DNA of 64,000 nucleotides from Litoditis marina. Its lineage: Eukaryota > Nematoda > Chromadorea > Rhabditida > Rhabditidae. The stretch spans positions 17,034,330-17,098,329 of the forward strand of contig OZ038439.1 in NCBI GenBank assembly GCA_964036275.1, in the 5' to 3' direction. Positions 63,701 to 64,000 of this stretch are shown here, in pieces. Position numbers and translations under genes: made by a program. Position 1 is the stretch's first letter, and every line of letters begins with the position of its first letter. Under the pieces are notes generated by a model. It had not been told where the DNA came from and made no database searches. It saw only the letters and a program-made list of their open reading frames with translations.

Positions 63701-64000
63701 ATGGGAGATAAATTGTTTTCCAAGGACAGTTTTTCATCCATTATCGAAAACTATATAGGCGGCTATCATACTAGTGGTTTGAGGCAAGGTCACATGCACA
63801 CATGAACAATCGCTTTTCAAACCAACTATTAAAGTGGTTGGCAGGTTCCAAATGGATGAATCGAACAAATTCGTGTAAACAACAATGTGAGTGTGATAAG
63901 GTACAAAAGCTCCGAGATTAGGTTTATGCTTACGTTAATGTACGGTCGATCTTACAATCTCTACCTCTTTCTTCACAACGTGAGCCTGGTCACGCCACGT
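60729..64000 (-). other. 5' intron or upstream region of the TRIM gene
   Basis: No RING or B-box exon was recognised on the minus strand, so the missing 5' exons probably lie beyond the window edge and this is a large intron. It contains CT-rich (about 61321-61400) and GA-rich (about 61540-61680) simple-sequence tracts that produce false open frames, and a GGCGCCATGTGGCGCC palindrome at about 63207-63222. No other gene is supported. Confidence 0.5.

Overview
This window is animal nuclear DNA, almost certainly from a nematode. Genes are cut into many small exons by GT-AG introns with short TTTCAG-type acceptors. Two genes have acceptor-like sites just upstream of their ATG that would suit spliced-leader trans-splicing. 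Several proteins match animal-specific families. I cannot name the genus.

Layout. (1) 0.4-13.45 kb: nine paralogous three-exon genes (called A to I here) for a small secreted Tyr/Gly-rich precursor. It has a signal peptide, a YG-rich mature region, one Gly-Lys-Arg processing/amidation site and a 10-residue tail. They alternate in strand (+ - + - + - + - +), so neighbours are head-to-head or tail-to-tail. The block is a two-fold tandem segmental duplication (B-C-D-E and F-G-H-I). One member (E) has a nonsense codon and one (F) has lost the dibasic site. (2) 13.5-17.9 kb: mobile-element debris, including a hAT-like element and a fold-back element with 9-bp target duplications. (3) 17.96-30.28 kb: one multi-exon + strand gene for a KDZ-like (Kyakuja-Dileera-Zisupton) transposase-related protein. 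All three candidate catalytic acidic motifs are present, but one exon carries an in-frame TAA. A 12.6-copy, 173-bp satellite fills one intron and a fold-back element with 10-bp target duplications sits in another. (4) 32.18-41.93 kb: a complete 21-exon gene for a mitochondrial-type glycerol-3-phosphate acyltransferase (GPAM / ACL-6 type). (5) 42.38-45.47 kb, minus strand: a small HAD-like gene, convergent with the acyltransferase, that seems to lack key catalytic residues. (6) 45.5-53.2 kb: about 7.7 kb with no gene I can support. (7) 53.18-54.94 kb: a three-exon gene for a 121-residue conserved small protein. (8) 56.16-60.73 kb, minus strand: the C-terminal 12 exons of a TRIM9/MADD-2-type protein (coiled coil, COS box, FN3, SPRY). 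Its RING and B-box exons must lie beyond 60.73 kb and I could not find them in the window.

The housekeeping genes in the right half do not form an operon: they are convergent or widely spaced. The left third is the unusual part, an expanding and decaying peptide array whose divergent promoters share a conserved box next to TATA. Exon boundaries were placed by hand from splice consensus, phase agreement and protein homology recalled from family knowledge. No alignment or database search was run.
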